Source of the DNA: Bacteroidales bacterium
GTDB taxonomy: Bacteria > Bacteroidota > Bacteroidia > Bacteroidales > JAQXIO01
Direction: 5' to 3'
Length of the DNA stretch: 64,000 nt
Assembly (NCBI GenBank): GCA_029007825.1
Contig: JAQXIO010000023.1
Coordinates: 1-64,000, forward strand
Shown here: positions 23,936 through 33,704 of the stretch, in pieces
Layout of the letters: each line of letters opens with the position of its first letter
Position numbering within the stretch: position 1 is the stretch's first letter
The notes under the pieces: generated by a model
Seen by the model: only the letters and a program-made list of their open reading frames with translations
Told to the model about the DNA's origin: nothing
Databases searched by the model: none
Program-made: the position numbers and the translations under genes

Positions 23936-26242
23936 TTAAACAAAAAAACTGCCTATTTGGTATACCAGGAATGCAACAAACCATGCAAGGACGGTTGTGT
24001 ACAGAACGGAAAGGAGCGTCCATTTCCACGAACCTGTTTCATGGTGCATAGCAGATACGGTTGCAATACAAGGGAAATAAATTAAAACAAAAAGCATCAT
24101 GCTCAATGCCGTCAAGGGTGTCAGGCTTTCTACGGCATTCAGAATTTCCATTGTACTTACCACTACTTCTTTCGCTGCCATTCCCGATAAAAGAGATACG
24201 CCTATGTTCTGATTAAATCCTAACGGACGCATAACCGGTTCCAGCCAGTTTCCTAACTGTACGATAAAGGAGTCTCCTTCCCTGGGAAAATATTCCAATG
24301 CCCATACTACAATTGATGCAAGCAATATTATACCTCCCATTTTCCGGAGATACTGACGACTTCTATCCCACACATGGATTGCAACCGATTTCCATGTCGG
24401 AAGCCGGTATGGGGGAAGTTCCATCACAAAGGGGACTTCTTCTTCCTTAAAAAAGAAGCGCCGGAGAAGACGTGCCGTTATAATAGATAGAATGACTCCC
24501 GTTGCATAAACAGCAAAGAGAACTGCTCCTGCGTTTTGCGGGAAAAAGGTCCCGGCAAGAAGGATATAAACCGGGAGGCGGGCACTGCATGACATAAATG
24601 GAAGAACGAGCAGTGTTATCATTCTACTGCTATGGCTTTCAATTGTTCTTGTCGCCATCAGTGCGGGAACATTACAACCAAAGCCCATTACGAGAGGAAT
24701 AAACGATTTACCGTGCAAACCCATCTTATGCATAATTTTATCCATGATAAAGGCAGCCCGTGCCATATATCCCGAATCTTCCATGAATGAAATAAAGCAA
24801 TAGAGTATAAGGATATTGGGTAAAAAGACGATAACCCCTCCTACTCCCTGTATAATTCCATCGGTTATTAAATCACGCAGGGCACCCGGGGCCATTGAGT
24901 TCTGCACGAATTCACTCAATTTGGCGACTGCCCACTCTATCGCTTCCAAAGGATAAGCTCCAAGCTGAAATGTTGCCTGGAACATCACGAACATAAAGAG
25001 CAAAAAGATGGGATAACCGAATACTTTATGGGTGACAATCGCATCCAGCAACCGTGTCGTATCTTCTTCCTCTGTTTTCGAAACCTGGTAAGTTTCCTTC
25101 AAAGCTCCAGCTATATAACCGTACCGTGCATTTATAAAAGCCGATTCGCTATCTTCCTGCAACAGTTGTTCTATTTGCCGGCATACTTCATCCCGTTTAT
25201 CTATGACAGAGTCTCCTATCGACAAGTTTTTTACAAAGTGCTCTGCATCTTTATCTTTCTCTAACAACTGAATGCTAAGATAACGCGAAGACCAGTTTTT
25301 GCCGAGATCGGGACAGGTATGCAACATTTTTTGTATCTGCGTTATGCCTTGTTCCAGTATTTCACCGTAATTAATATGAACGTGCCGTATAACGGGATTC
25401 CGCTCTTCATAAACATCAATAACGGTATCAAATAACTCTCCTATTCCCCGGCCGTATTTGCTGACAGTGGGGACGATAGGTATCCCAATCATTTTCCCCA
25501 ACAAGTCATAATCAAACTTATCTCCGGACTTCTCCAGTTCATCAAACATATTCAGCGCTATAACCATCCGTGCATCCATATCGATCAATTGCGTCGTCAG
25601 ATAAAGGTTCCGTTCCAAGTTTGAAGCGGCCACAATATTTATCACTACATCGGGATGGTTATCCTGAACATAATTCCTTACGTATCGCTCTTCTGGGGTA
25701 TAACTCGACAACGAATAGGTTCCCGGCAAATCAACCAATTGTATCGTATATCCTTTGTGTTCAAAACGTTGGGCTTTTGCATCTACCGTTACTCCTCCGT
25801 AATTCCCCACATGTTCGTGAGCACCTGTTATGGCATTAAACAAGGAAGTTTTACCTGCATTCGGATTTCCAACGAGCGCAACCCGTATTTTTTTCCCTTT
25901 CTGCAATGCATAGGCATGTAAAAGTTCGTCCGTATCGATCTTTGCTTTTTCCGGTAAAACTGCGTCATCCGAAACAGATGGTATCTCGCTTTCATGGATT
26001 ACTTCTATCAATGCAGCTTCGCTACGACGCAACGAAACTTCGAAGTCCATAATTTTATATTTAATCGGGTCTTTTAGCGGAGCATTCAGCAAAACATCCA
26101 CTCTCTTGCCTTTCACAAAACCCATCTCAATTATACGCTTGCGGAAGGCTCCACGCCCTGCCACCTTCACTACAATCCCACTTTCGCCAGTTCGTAAATC
26201 CGCTAATCGCATATTTTTTGTTTTTACTACAAAGTTCGTCAT
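23936..26242 (-). CDS. feoB: FeoA-FeoB fusion ferrous iron transporter
   Basis: A 768-residue inner-membrane Fe(II) transporter. Residues ~10-85 are a FeoA-type SH3 domain (MRLADLRTGESGIVVKVAGR). They are followed by the FeoB G domain with G1 GNPNAGKTSLFN, G3 DLPGTYSL and G4-like ALNMFDE, a helical GDI-like region, and two Gate domains with about eight membrane helices, including the Cys-containing VMGFGCNVPALMATR. The fusion of FeoA to FeoB is common in Bacteroidales. Start choice: MTNFVV at 26242; MRLADL at 26212 is also possible, while the more upstream Met reaches into the divergent gene. A small Cys-rich partner gene follows. Confidence 0.95.
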   Translation of the reverse strand: MTNFVVKTKNMRLADLRTGESGIVVKVAGRGAFRKRIIEMGFVKGKRVDVLLNAPLKDPIKYKIMDFEVSLRRSEAALIEVIHESEIPSVSDDAVLPEKAKIDTDELLHAYALQKGKKIRVALVGNPNAGKTSLFNAITGAHEHVGNYGGVTVDAKAQRFEHKGYTIQLVDLPGTYSLSSYTPEERYVRNYVQDNHPDVVINIVAASNLERNLYLTTQLIDMDARMVIALNMFDELEKSGDKFDYDLLGKMIGIPIVPTVSKYGRGIGELFDTVIDVYEERNPVIRHVHINYGEILEQGITQIQKMLHTCPDLGKNWSSRYLSIQLLEKDKDAEHFVKNLSIGDSVIDKRDEVCRQIEQLLQEDSESAFINARYGYIAGALKETYQVSKTEEEDTTRLLDAIVTHKVFGYPIFLLFMFVMFQATFQLGAYPLEAIEWAVAKLSEFVQNSMAPGALRDLITDGIIQGVGGVIVFLPNILILYCFISFMEDSGYMARAAFIMDKIMHKMGLHGKSFIPLVMGFGCNVPALMATRTIESHSSRMITLLVLPFMSCSARLPVYILLAGTFFPQNAGAVLFAVYATGVILSIITARLLRRFFFKEEEVPFVMELPPYRLPTWKSVAIHVWDRSRQYLRKMGGIILLASIVVWALEYFPREGDSFIVQLGNWLEPVMRPLGFNQNIGVSLLSGMAAKEVVVSTMEILNAVESLTPLTALSMMLFVLIYFPCIATVSAMHHETGSWKWTLLSVLYTTVLAWFVAFLVYQIGSFFV

Positions 26243-26297
26243 TTCTTTTTTTGAAAACAAGTATGTATATTTGTATAGCTTATTCCAAAATGTATAA

Positions 26298-27026
26298 ATG
26301 AAAAAAGACGATCCTTTCAAAGCTTTACATGATTCCATTCATGGCAATAACAATTTTTTCAGAATCATGGAAATGAGCATTCCTCTTGCGGTACAAACTG
26401 CGTATTTCAAATTATCCAATAAACTAAGGAGCGAGGACCAGCCATTTGATTTCGACGACTGGAAAAAACGCCTTCTGGATGAAAGCACAGGCACCGAAGA
26501 AAAAAAGAAATTGCTGATTCTGTTATCCGGTTCTAAAGAGATCGTCGCATTACGATTGCTGGAAGAGTATTCGAAGAGTGTGCCTGATGAATTAAAATAT
26601 TGGTGCAGTATTGCTTTATTAGAGGCTCAGGTACAGATAGAATCGGATATTTTAGGAGAAAAGCCGGTTATAATTGCAACAGGATTGGGGGGAAAAGAGG
26701 ATAAACTGCGTTTTTTTATCGTTTTCGCGACCAATAATGACGTTCCGTTTTCTCCTTATCAGGAAAACCTGTTAGAACACGAACTTTCGTTTTTTGCAAA
26801 GAAATATAATTGCGAAATAGAGGAGATACGTATTCATTCAAATTTTGCGACGGTGCTGACTCTTGTTCCATTAGATATAGAAAAGCCGGGACGTTTATTC
26901 GACCGGGTAATACAAGAGTGTAATGCTTACGGGGATTTTTTAAGAAACGACTATGTTTTAACAAATGTGCGTATCCTGTCGGACAATGAAATCAAACGCA
27001 ACCTACGTAAAGCGAGCCATTCTTAA
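26298..27026 (+). CDS. Conserved hypothetical protein
   Basis: A 242-residue soluble protein I do not recognise. No signal, membrane helix or catalytic motif is evident. The first half looks helical (Lys/Glu/Leu-rich, about 1-120); the second has beta-strand segments (KPVIIATGLGGKEDKLRFFI). It is divergent from feoAB with 55 bp between starts, where TATATTTG (26266-26273) could be its -7 box, and convergent with mutS2 with only 26 bp between stops. The position suggests nothing specific about function. Confidence 0.6.
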   Translation: MKKDDPFKALHDSIHGNNNFFRIMEMSIPLAVQTAYFKLSNKLRSEDQPFDFDDWKKRLLDESTGTEEKKKLLILLSGSKEIVALRLLEEYSKSVPDELKYWCSIALLEAQVQIESDILGEKPVIIATGLGGKEDKLRFFIVFATNNDVPFSPYQENLLEHELSFFAKKYNCEIEEIRIHSNFATVLTLVPLDIEKPGRLFDRVIQECNAYGDFLRNDYVLTNVRILSDNEIKRNLRKASHS

Positions 27027-27052
27027 CAGCCGGTTTGCTATTATTTTTCCGT

Positions 27053-29521
27053 TTATTCGAATTCTACAACCGTAATTCCGGCACCTCCGAACTGCACGTG
27101 CTCATCATGATAATGTTTCACTTCAGAAAGGGTGCGTAAATAATCCCTTACCAATTGACGCAATGCTCCTGTACCGGTGCCGTGCAATATCCTGACACGA
27201 CTGACGCCTACCATAATCGCATCGTCTATAAAATAGGTTACGGCTGTCTGCGCTTCATCAGCCCGCATACCACGAATATCGATGTCTTGTTTGAAGTTGA
27301 GGCGTTTTTCGTGCATGCTTTCCGCTGTCTGCTCGGCTATATAAGTGTGTTTGGGTTGTTCTTTTTTTATCTTGTTTTTACTAACATATTCCAAGCGGTC
27401 TAACTTGACGAGAGACTTCAACATACCAAATGCTACCTGTGCCTGTTGTCCCTGAATATCGAGGATATTCCCAATATTCGTTTGCCCTTTTATGCGAACA
27501 TTATCTCCTATAGACAATGTTTTTTTCATATCGGCCTGATTTTCTTTTGTGTCAGGTTTCAGTTGTTTCTTTTTCTTTCTTTCCTCTATTTTTTTTATTT
27601 TATGTTCCAGTCCGGAGTCTTTATATTCATCTTTCATCAGAGCCTGCTTGTGAGCATCTAAAGAATGACGGGCTTCCAATGTTTTTTCACGCTCAGCGTT
27701 GGCTTCCTTTATAGCCCGGATGGTATTTTCAATTTTGGCATTTGTCTGTTCCAGAAGTGCCCGTGCTTCAACTTTAGCTTCTTTCAGCAATTCTTTCCGT
27801 TTCTGTTCAACTTCTTTAAGGTCCTGTTCATAACGGGTAGTAAGTTCTTCCAGTTTTCTTTCCTGCAACCGGATTTTTTGCCTTTTCGTTTCCCAATAAC
27901 GTTTATCACGGACAATATCCTGCAGGTATTTATCCATGTCGATGTAATCGGAACCAACTTTTGCAGAGGCTTCGGCTATTACCTCTTCCGGCAATCCTAT
28001 TTTTCTTGCAATTTCAACGGCAAACGAACTACCAGGATTTCCTATAGAGAGCCGGAACAGAGGCTGCATCAAATGCCGGTCGTACAACATCGCTCCATTT
28101 ATAATTCCTTCATGGTCGTCGGCAAAATGTTTCAAATTATGGTAATGGGTCGTAATTACCCCAAACGTTTTTTCCTTATTAAAACGGTCAAGAAGGGCCT
28201 CTGCGATAGCACCTCCGATTTGAGGTTCCGTTCCTCCTCCAAATTCATCTATAAGCAACAGGGTGCGGTCATTGCTATGCCGTACAAAATGCTTCATGTG
28301 CATCAGATGGGAGCTATATGTACTCAAATCATTTTCAATCGACTGTTCATCTCCGATATCGATAAATATCTGCTCGAAAATTCCGGCTATGGAGTTTTCA
28401 TAAACAGGAATAGGCAAACCGCATTGCAGCATATACTGTAATAGTCCCACGGTTTTAAGGCAAACGGATTTTCCGCCTGCGTTGGGTCCGGATATAATCA
28501 ATATGCGTTGTTCGGAATTCAATATTATATCAAGGGGTACAACTTTTTTACCCTGTTTCTGCAAAGTGACCAGAAGCAGGGGATGAAGGGCGTTAAACCA
28601 TTCAATATAGGGTTCTTTCTTTAAATGGGGACGTACGGCATTAAATTGTCTGGATACTATCGCTTTTGCACGTACCAGATCAATCATAGCCATGAAGGCA
28701 TACGAATTCAATAATTCGGGGACCAATGGCCTGACTTCATTTGTAAAAAGCGTAAGTATCCGAACTATTTCGCGCCGTTCCTCGCTTTCCAGTTCCCGGA
28801 TACGGTTATTTGCTTCGACAACGGCTTCGGGTTCTATATATACCGTTTTCCCGGTTGCGGACTCATCGTGTACGATTCCTTTTATCTTCCGTTTTACAGC
28901 TGGGGAAACAGGAATTACCAGACGTCCGTCTCTCAACGTAGGCTGTACATCTTTTTCAACCAGTCCTTCCTGCTGCACCGATCGTAAAATAGAAGAGAGA
29001 CTTCTCGATATAGAGCCTTTTGTCTGAAATAACTCCCGTCTTATCTGAGCAAGGGCTACAGAGGCATTATCTTTTACTTGTCCGTATTTATCAACCAGCA
29101 TATCTGCCTGACGAATAAGCTGAGGAAATGTTGCCATTCCTTCGGTAAGCTTCTGAAGTGCAGGGTATACAAATTCCTCATCCGTTCCTTTTTGGAGAAA
29201 CTGTGCCATTGCCGCAATCGTTTCCAACGAACGCCGTAAATCAAAAATTTCCGTTTCTTCGAGAAAGGTTCCTTCCGGCCTGATACGCAATAACGAAGCG
29301 CGAAGATCAAAAAAATGGCTATCGGGAAAAGTGTCTTCTCCTTCCATGATATGCATGAACTCTTCCGTCTGAAAAAGCGATTTTTCTATTTCTTCGCGAT
29401 TTACCGAGAAACTGATTTTATCAACCAGCTCCATTCCGAGAGTGCTCAGACAAGCTTTGGATAGAAGTGTCCGTATCTTATCAAATCCAACTTTCTGTTC
29501 AAAACTTTCCGGATAGACCAT
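27053..29521 (-). CDS. mutS2: MutS2 ATPase/endonuclease
   Basis: An 822-residue MutS2. N-terminal core/lever helices occupy 1-300; the ABC-type ATPase has Walker A GPNAGGKSV, Walker B LLLIDEFGGGTEP and a THYHNLK switch. A long coiled coil rich in Glu/Lys (about 500-640), a KOW-like segment (GDNVRIKGQTNIG) and a C-terminal Smr domain with DIRGMRADEA and VRILHGTGTGAL complete it. MutS2 lacks the mismatch-binding domain of MutS and is linked to suppression of recombination and rescue of collided ribosomes. The start at 29521 (MVYPESFEQKVGF) is preferred over an extension of 19 residues. Confidence 0.95.
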   Translation of the reverse strand: MVYPESFEQKVGFDKIRTLLSKACLSTLGMELVDKISFSVNREEIEKSLFQTEEFMHIMEGEDTFPDSHFFDLRASLLRIRPEGTFLEETEIFDLRRSLETIAAMAQFLQKGTDEEFVYPALQKLTEGMATFPQLIRQADMLVDKYGQVKDNASVALAQIRRELFQTKGSISRSLSSILRSVQQEGLVEKDVQPTLRDGRLVIPVSPAVKRKIKGIVHDESATGKTVYIEPEAVVEANNRIRELESEERREIVRILTLFTNEVRPLVPELLNSYAFMAMIDLVRAKAIVSRQFNAVRPHLKKEPYIEWFNALHPLLLVTLQKQGKKVVPLDIILNSEQRILIISGPNAGGKSVCLKTVGLLQYMLQCGLPIPVYENSIAGIFEQIFIDIGDEQSIENDLSTYSSHLMHMKHFVRHSNDRTLLLIDEFGGGTEPQIGGAIAEALLDRFNKEKTFGVITTHYHNLKHFADDHEGIINGAMLYDRHLMQPLFRLSIGNPGSSFAVEIARKIGLPEEVIAEASAKVGSDYIDMDKYLQDIVRDKRYWETKRQKIRLQERKLEELTTRYEQDLKEVEQKRKELLKEAKVEARALLEQTNAKIENTIRAIKEANAEREKTLEARHSLDAHKQALMKDEYKDSGLEHKIKKIEERKKKKQLKPDTKENQADMKKTLSIGDNVRIKGQTNIGNILDIQGQQAQVAFGMLKSLVKLDRLEYVSKNKIKKEQPKHTYIAEQTAESMHEKRLNFKQDIDIRGMRADEAQTAVTYFIDDAIMVGVSRVRILHGTGTGALRQLVRDYLRTLSEVKHYHDEHVQFGGAGITVVEFE

Positions 29522-29609
29522 ACTAAAGTAGTATAATTTAGTTTTTACGAATAAAGAAAGCCCATCATTACAAGACAACAGGCTTTTACTTTGTATATAT
29601 AATAGTTTC

Positions 29610-30191
29610 TTACAAATACTTTTTCGCTACATCATAACCAGCGGCCAAGGCGTTGAGGTTCATATCGACGATTTCATCTCCTTTCCTGCCAAAGATACGA
29701 CGTATACCGTCTTGTATCTTATTGTACTCTATGCCGATAAACGGTGTAGCGGCACCTAACATCACGATGTTTGCCGCACGGGGTGAACCCAGTTCTTTCG
29801 CGATCTTTTCCACATCAAGCACAACTTTATGGGGCAGCTTGTCCAATTCGGCATTAACTTTATCCATATCGGGATAATTCGGGATATTGACAAAGGGTTC
29901 GGAGTTAGTCACCAACCATCCGTCTGCTTTAAGATAAGGAAGATAACGAAGCGATTCCATCGGTTCCAGAGAAATAATAAGATTTGCACCTCCGACCGGA
30001 ATAAGGTCAGATGCAATCGGTTTGTCGGAGATACGAAGATTAGATTGTACATCTCCTCCTCTCTGACTCATACCATGTACTTCCGCCTGTTTCATAAAAA
30101 GACCTTCTTCGAGGGCTGCTTCTCCAATAACGGCAGCTATCGACAAAATTCCCTGTCCTCCGACACCTGATAATATAATATCTGTTTTCAT
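29610..30191 (-). CDS. iorB: Indolepyruvate ferredoxin oxidoreductase, beta subunit
   Basis: A 193-residue gamma-type domain of the 2-oxoacid:ferredoxin oxidoreductase family. It begins ILSGVGGQGILSIAAVIGEA and has the AEVHGMSQRGGDVQSNLRI stretch typical of IorB. With IorA it oxidatively decarboxylates aryl pyruvates to aryl-acetyl-CoA, or runs the reverse reductive carboxylation, during aromatic amino acid metabolism in anaerobes. The start lies 4 bp after the iorA stop, so the two form one operon with iorA first. Confidence 0.93.
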   Translation of the reverse strand: MKTDIILSGVGGQGILSIAAVIGEAALEEGLFMKQAEVHGMSQRGGDVQSNLRISDKPIASDLIPVGGANLIISLEPMESLRYLPYLKADGWLVTNSEPFVNIPNYPDMDKVNAELDKLPHKVVLDVEKIAKELGSPRAANIVMLGAATPFIGIEYNKIQDGIRRIFGRKGDEIVDMNLNALAAGYDVAKKYL

Positions 30192-30195
30192 ACGG

Positions 30196-31785
30196 TTATT
30201 TCTTTTTTTTACGTTTTAAAGTCTGGATGCACTCCCGACGAGGTATAACCACCGACACTCCGGGATAATTGATTTCCTCACGTATTACATTTTTCATTTC
30301 CTCAAAATTTTTCTTCAGGGGAACTACCACGCGAATATGTGCCGGATCTACACCTATTCCCTGACAAATGGATTCGATACGTCCAGTTCCTGCAGAATCC
30401 TGTCCTCCAGTCATTGCTGTCGTTTCATTGTCGGAAATTACAATTACCACGTTGCTGTTTTCATTCACACAGTCAAGCAATCCTGTCATTCCTGAATGTG
30501 TAAAGGTAGAATCTCCTATAACGGCCACTGCCGGGAAACAGCCTGCATCGGATGCGCCCTTTGCCATTGTCACCGAGGCTCCCATATCGATACATGTATC
30601 GATTGCACGGAAGGGGGGCAGAGCTCCCAATGTGTAACAGCCTATATCACTAAAGACTTTAGGGTTTTCATACTCTTTCAATACCTCGTTCAAAGCTTCG
30701 TACATATCTCTATGTCCGCAACCTTGGCATAATGCAGGGGGACGCATTTCTACAACAGGGGGGATTTCATATATTTGCTTAACCGAGATTCCCAATGCTT
30801 TGCTTACCAAGTCAGGATTGAGTTCGCCGTCACGGTCAAAAGTTCCATCCAGACGACCATGTATTTTCAAACCATAACCGGGAAGTCCTTTCAACTCACT
30901 TTCTATTACGGGAAATCCTTCTTCAATGACCAAAATCTCATCGCATTCATCGGCCAAACGTTTCACCATTTTCCGGGGAAGCGGATATTGAGCTATCTTT
31001 AAAACCGGATTCTTAAATCCATCCGGGAAATTCTCAGAAAGATAATTGAATCCTATACCACTGGTGATAATTCCCAATTTTTTATCGGGGGCATCAAAAT
31101 ATTTATTGTATGGAGATTCTTCAGAGGTTTTAATAAATTCTTCCTGTTTTGCAATCAATGTTTTAAAACGGCGACGTGCAATTGCGGGAAGGAGAATAAA
31201 ACGCTGACGCCCGTCTTCGGGATAAGAGAGCGATTTCATGTCTTTTCCCTGACGGGTTACTACACCGGAACGAGAGTGTGCAAGGCGGGTGGTTATACGT
31301 AGAAGAATCGGATATCCCAAACGTTCGGAGAGATCAAATCCGTCGTATATCATATCGTATGCTTCCTGTTGATTGGATGGTTCCAACATCGGAATCATGG
31401 CAAAATTTCCGTAAACACGATTATCCTGCTCATTCTGAGATGAGTGCATAGAGGGATCGTCGGCAGAGATAATAATCATTCCTCCGTTTATTCCGGACAT
31501 TGCAGCATTCATAAACGCATCTGCAGCCACATTCAGGCCAACGTGTTTCATGCAGGAAAGCGAACGTTTTCCTGCATAAGACATTCCTAATGCTGCTTCT
31601 AACGCTGTTTTTTCATTTGTACACCAATGAGTATGTATTTTTCGTTCTTTTGCTGTCGGTGCATTCTGAATATATTCGGTAATTTCAGTAGAAGGTGTGC
31701 CGGGATAGGAGTATACACCGGATATTCCGGCATCAAGCGCTCCCTGAGCTATTGCTTCATCTCCTAAAAACAAGTTTTTCTTCAT
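30196..31785 (-). CDS. iorA: Indolepyruvate ferredoxin oxidoreductase, alpha subunit
   Basis: A 529-residue TPP enzyme. The N-terminal pyrimidine-binding part has VYSYPGTPSTEITEYI; the C-terminal TPP-binding part has CQGCGHRDMYEAL and IGDSTFTHSGMTGL followed by the DNETTAMTGGQDS block. The chain ends soon after VVIPRRECIQTLKR, so the 2[4Fe-4S] ferredoxin domain at the C-terminus of archaeal IorA (about 600 or more residues) is absent. Electrons must pass to a separate ferredoxin. It is the first gene of the iorAB operon; CAAAGATA at 31839-31846 (TATCTTTG on the minus strand) is a likely -7 box. Confidence 0.93.
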   Translation of the reverse strand: MKKNLFLGDEAIAQGALDAGISGVYSYPGTPSTEITEYIQNAPTAKERKIHTHWCTNEKTALEAALGMSYAGKRSLSCMKHVGLNVAADAFMNAAMSGINGGMIIISADDPSMHSSQNEQDNRVYGNFAMIPMLEPSNQQEAYDMIYDGFDLSERLGYPILLRITTRLAHSRSGVVTRQGKDMKSLSYPEDGRQRFILLPAIARRRFKTLIAKQEEFIKTSEESPYNKYFDAPDKKLGIITSGIGFNYLSENFPDGFKNPVLKIAQYPLPRKMVKRLADECDEILVIEEGFPVIESELKGLPGYGLKIHGRLDGTFDRDGELNPDLVSKALGISVKQIYEIPPVVEMRPPALCQGCGHRDMYEALNEVLKEYENPKVFSDIGCYTLGALPPFRAIDTCIDMGASVTMAKGASDAGCFPAVAVIGDSTFTHSGMTGLLDCVNENSNVVIVISDNETTAMTGGQDSAGTGRIESICQGIGVDPAHIRVVVPLKKNFEEMKNVIREEINYPGVSVVIPRRECIQTLKRKKKK

Positions 31786-31875
31786 ATCGTGTGTTTATAG
31801 CATTTATGTTTTGTGCTTTTACTAAAGCAAAAGACTTACAAAGATAATAAAATCCATCATTCTTATAAACCTTTT

Positions 31876-32916
31876 CTAACGGATATTTAGTCTGTCAAGT
31901 GCCCTTCTATACCGCATAGCGTTACGGGTATGTTCATTTAAATTTGTCGAAAAATTATGACGACCGGAAAAATCTTCTTTTGCACACATATACAGATAAG
32001 GGTGCTGTGCGGCATTTAAAACCCCATCTATCGCTTTAGAGGATGGTATTCTGATAGGGCCGGGGGGCAACCCTATTTTTTTATAGGTATTATACGGAGA
32101 TTCGATTTCCAGATGTTCGTTCAATATCCGTTTTAATGCAGGGTCTCCCACAGCGAACTTTACCGTAGGATCGGCCTGTAGCGGCATTCCTTTTCTCAGC
32201 CGGTTGAGATAGAGGCCGGCAATAACAGGATATTCATCTGTTATTTTGCTTTCTTCCTCTACTATAGAGGCAAGAATGCTTACTTCAAGCGGAGTCAAAC
32301 CTTGCTTTTCTGCTTTTGCTTTACGCTCCAGCGTCCAGAATGAATCGTATTCACGTTTCATCCGGGCGAGAAAACGATCTATACTTACATTCCAGTAAAG
32401 TTCATAGGTGTTCGGTATAAACATTGCGACCACGGTTTCGGGAGTAAAGCCATAGCGTGCAGCTACCTCCGGCTTCTCTAATGTCTTTAACAATGAATCA
32501 CCCGACAATAAAAGAGATTTACCGGCTCTTTCCGCAAAGCCGTCTAATGTCCTTACATTGTTAAATGTAAACAAAACCGGGGTTTGCTGTCTACGGTAAA
32601 GACGTTTCAAAAAAGTAAAAAGGGAATTTCCCGGTTCAACAATATATGCTCCTTCCGGTACACTCCGATTCAGTTCTAACATGTTGTACAGGGTATGGAA
32701 AGGAAATATCATACCTGGATATGCATATTCTCCGAACTGCCGGGTAACCTCATCGACCGTGCTTTCCGGTTCAATATAAATGTATTCCCGTTTATCAATA
32801 TCAAAGGCATTTCTCCAAAAAACGGAATATAACAACCATATTATCAGAGAGCTAAAGAATAATACCAGAAAAAAGATAATTATCCATCCGGTCTTTACTT
32901 TCAAATTAAAAATCAT
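31876..32916 (-). CDS. mltG: Endolytic transglycosylase MltG
   Basis: A 346-residue YceG/MltG-family protein: an N-terminal membrane helix (about 10-30), a LysM-like segment (YIEPESTVDEVTRQF), then the catalytic domain with MFIPNTYELYW, the catalytic Glu region ASIVEEESKI and RLRKGMPLQADPTV. It cleaves nascent peptidoglycan at the inner membrane and so may set glycan length. The start MIFNLKVKTG fits a short cytoplasmic tail. A -7-like CAAAAGTA (32935-32942) lies upstream. The gene is separate from the iorAB operon and divergent from tRNA-Ser(GCU). Confidence 0.93.
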   Translation of the reverse strand: MIFNLKVKTGWIIIFFLVLFFSSLIIWLLYSVFWRNAFDIDKREYIYIEPESTVDEVTRQFGEYAYPGMIFPFHTLYNMLELNRSVPEGAYIVEPGNSLFTFLKRLYRRQQTPVLFTFNNVRTLDGFAERAGKSLLLSGDSLLKTLEKPEVAARYGFTPETVVAMFIPNTYELYWNVSIDRFLARMKREYDSFWTLERKAKAEKQGLTPLEVSILASIVEEESKITDEYPVIAGLYLNRLRKGMPLQADPTVKFAVGDPALKRILNEHLEIESPYNTYKKIGLPPGPIRIPSSKAIDGVLNAAQHPYLYMCAKEDFSGRHNFSTNLNEHTRNAMRYRRALDRLNIR

Positions 32917-32975
32917 AGAGATATTTTAGAACTACAAAAGTAAGAAGAATCTTTAAAAAAAATGTTGCAATGACT

Positions 32976-33007
32976 TTTGCTCGGTTAAAAAGATTCTCGT
33001 ATATTTG
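32976..33007 (+). promoter_or_regulatory. Promoter of tRNA-Ser(GCU)
   Basis: TTTG (32976-32979), a 20-bp spacer, then TATATTTG (33000-33007), a full Bacteroidota consensus 41 bp before the tRNA. Confidence 0.7.
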
Positions 33008-33048
33008 CACCGCAAACAGCGAAAAGCCGGAAAACTCCTTTTGCAAAA

Positions 33049-33135
33049 GGAAGTGTGGGTGAGTGGCTGAAACCACCAGTTTGCTAAACTGACGTACGGG
33101 CAACCGTACCGGGGGTTCGAATCCCCCCGCTTCCG
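33049..33135 (+). tRNA. tRNA-Ser(GCU)
   Basis: Acceptor stem GGAAGTG/CGCTTCC with discriminator G, an anticodon loop TTGCTAA (anticodon GCT) in a CAGT/ACTG stem, a long variable arm (TACGGGCAACCGTA), and a T-arm GGGGGTTCGAATCCCCC. CCA is not encoded. A degenerate copy of its 3' half recurs at 35152-35200. Confidence 0.95.
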
Positions 33136-33150
33136 CTTTTCACACATCAA

Positions 33151-33184
33151 AATCCTGTAAATATATTATTTACAGGATTTTTTT
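33151..33184 (+). terminator. Rho-independent terminator of tRNA-Ser(GCU)
   Basis: A perfect 13-bp stem AATCCTGTAAATA / TATTTACAGGATT, a 3-nt loop and a run of seven T (33178-33184), 15 bp after the tRNA. Confidence 0.9.
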
Positions 33185-33704
33185 ACCTATTCCCGTTAAC
33201 AAGATCGTCACGAAAACCATCAGAAAAGTCACTCAAGACTGCTTCCAAACTTCTATTTTCACATTATGCCACAAAACATCCGATTCTAATACGTTCATTT
33301 GAAAAACAAATTAACCAGCACTCAAAAGAGATATTTAAAAATTTCTTTTTCCATAGAGGAAACAAAGGGTATAAATGATTTATTATCCGTAAAGGCCTCT
33401 ATCAATGAAGAAAAAAATCGCTCTTGACACTAAAGTTAATCTCAAAATTCAGATTTCTGAAAATAAAAGGATTATAGATGAAACTAAAAAATGAAGAGAT
33501 ATTTATTCGTCAGATGCAACCGACATTAAATTTAGTGACACAAATGAAAAAAATAGCAAATATCTAATTAATGTATGATGCAGAAGCATTTATCAATTGA
33601 CTATGGTATAGAATAACAAAAAATGATTAAGTCAATTAAATTATTACTCGCACATACAGATTAATTCTATTTAAATCTAATATTCCTATCTATTAACTTG
33701 ATTA
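33185..33704 (+). other. Gene-free, apparently decayed DNA 3' of tRNA-Ser(GCU)
   Basis: There is no intact gene. Short coding-like stretches can be read (for example EETKGINDLLSVKASINEEK on the plus strand around 33356-33415 and a 29-codon ORF from 33405), but they are interrupted by stops in every frame. The look is that of eroded mobile-element DNA, in line with the tRNA relic at 35152-35200. Confidence 0.4.

Noticed and set aside
27665..28441. Long plus-strand frame of 258 codons opposite mutS2
   Set aside because: It lies wholly within mutS2, whose domains are complete on the other strand; composition is that of an antisense frame.
32906..33150. Minus-strand frames over tRNA-Ser(GCU) and its promoter
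   Set aside because: The peptide (GDSNPRYGCPYVSLAN) is the antisense reading of the tRNA, not a protein gene.
33405..33494. 29-codon ORF MKKKIALDTKVNLKIQISEN... 3' of tRNA-Ser(GCU)
   Set aside because: Too short, in a decayed stretch with no recognisable product or start signal.
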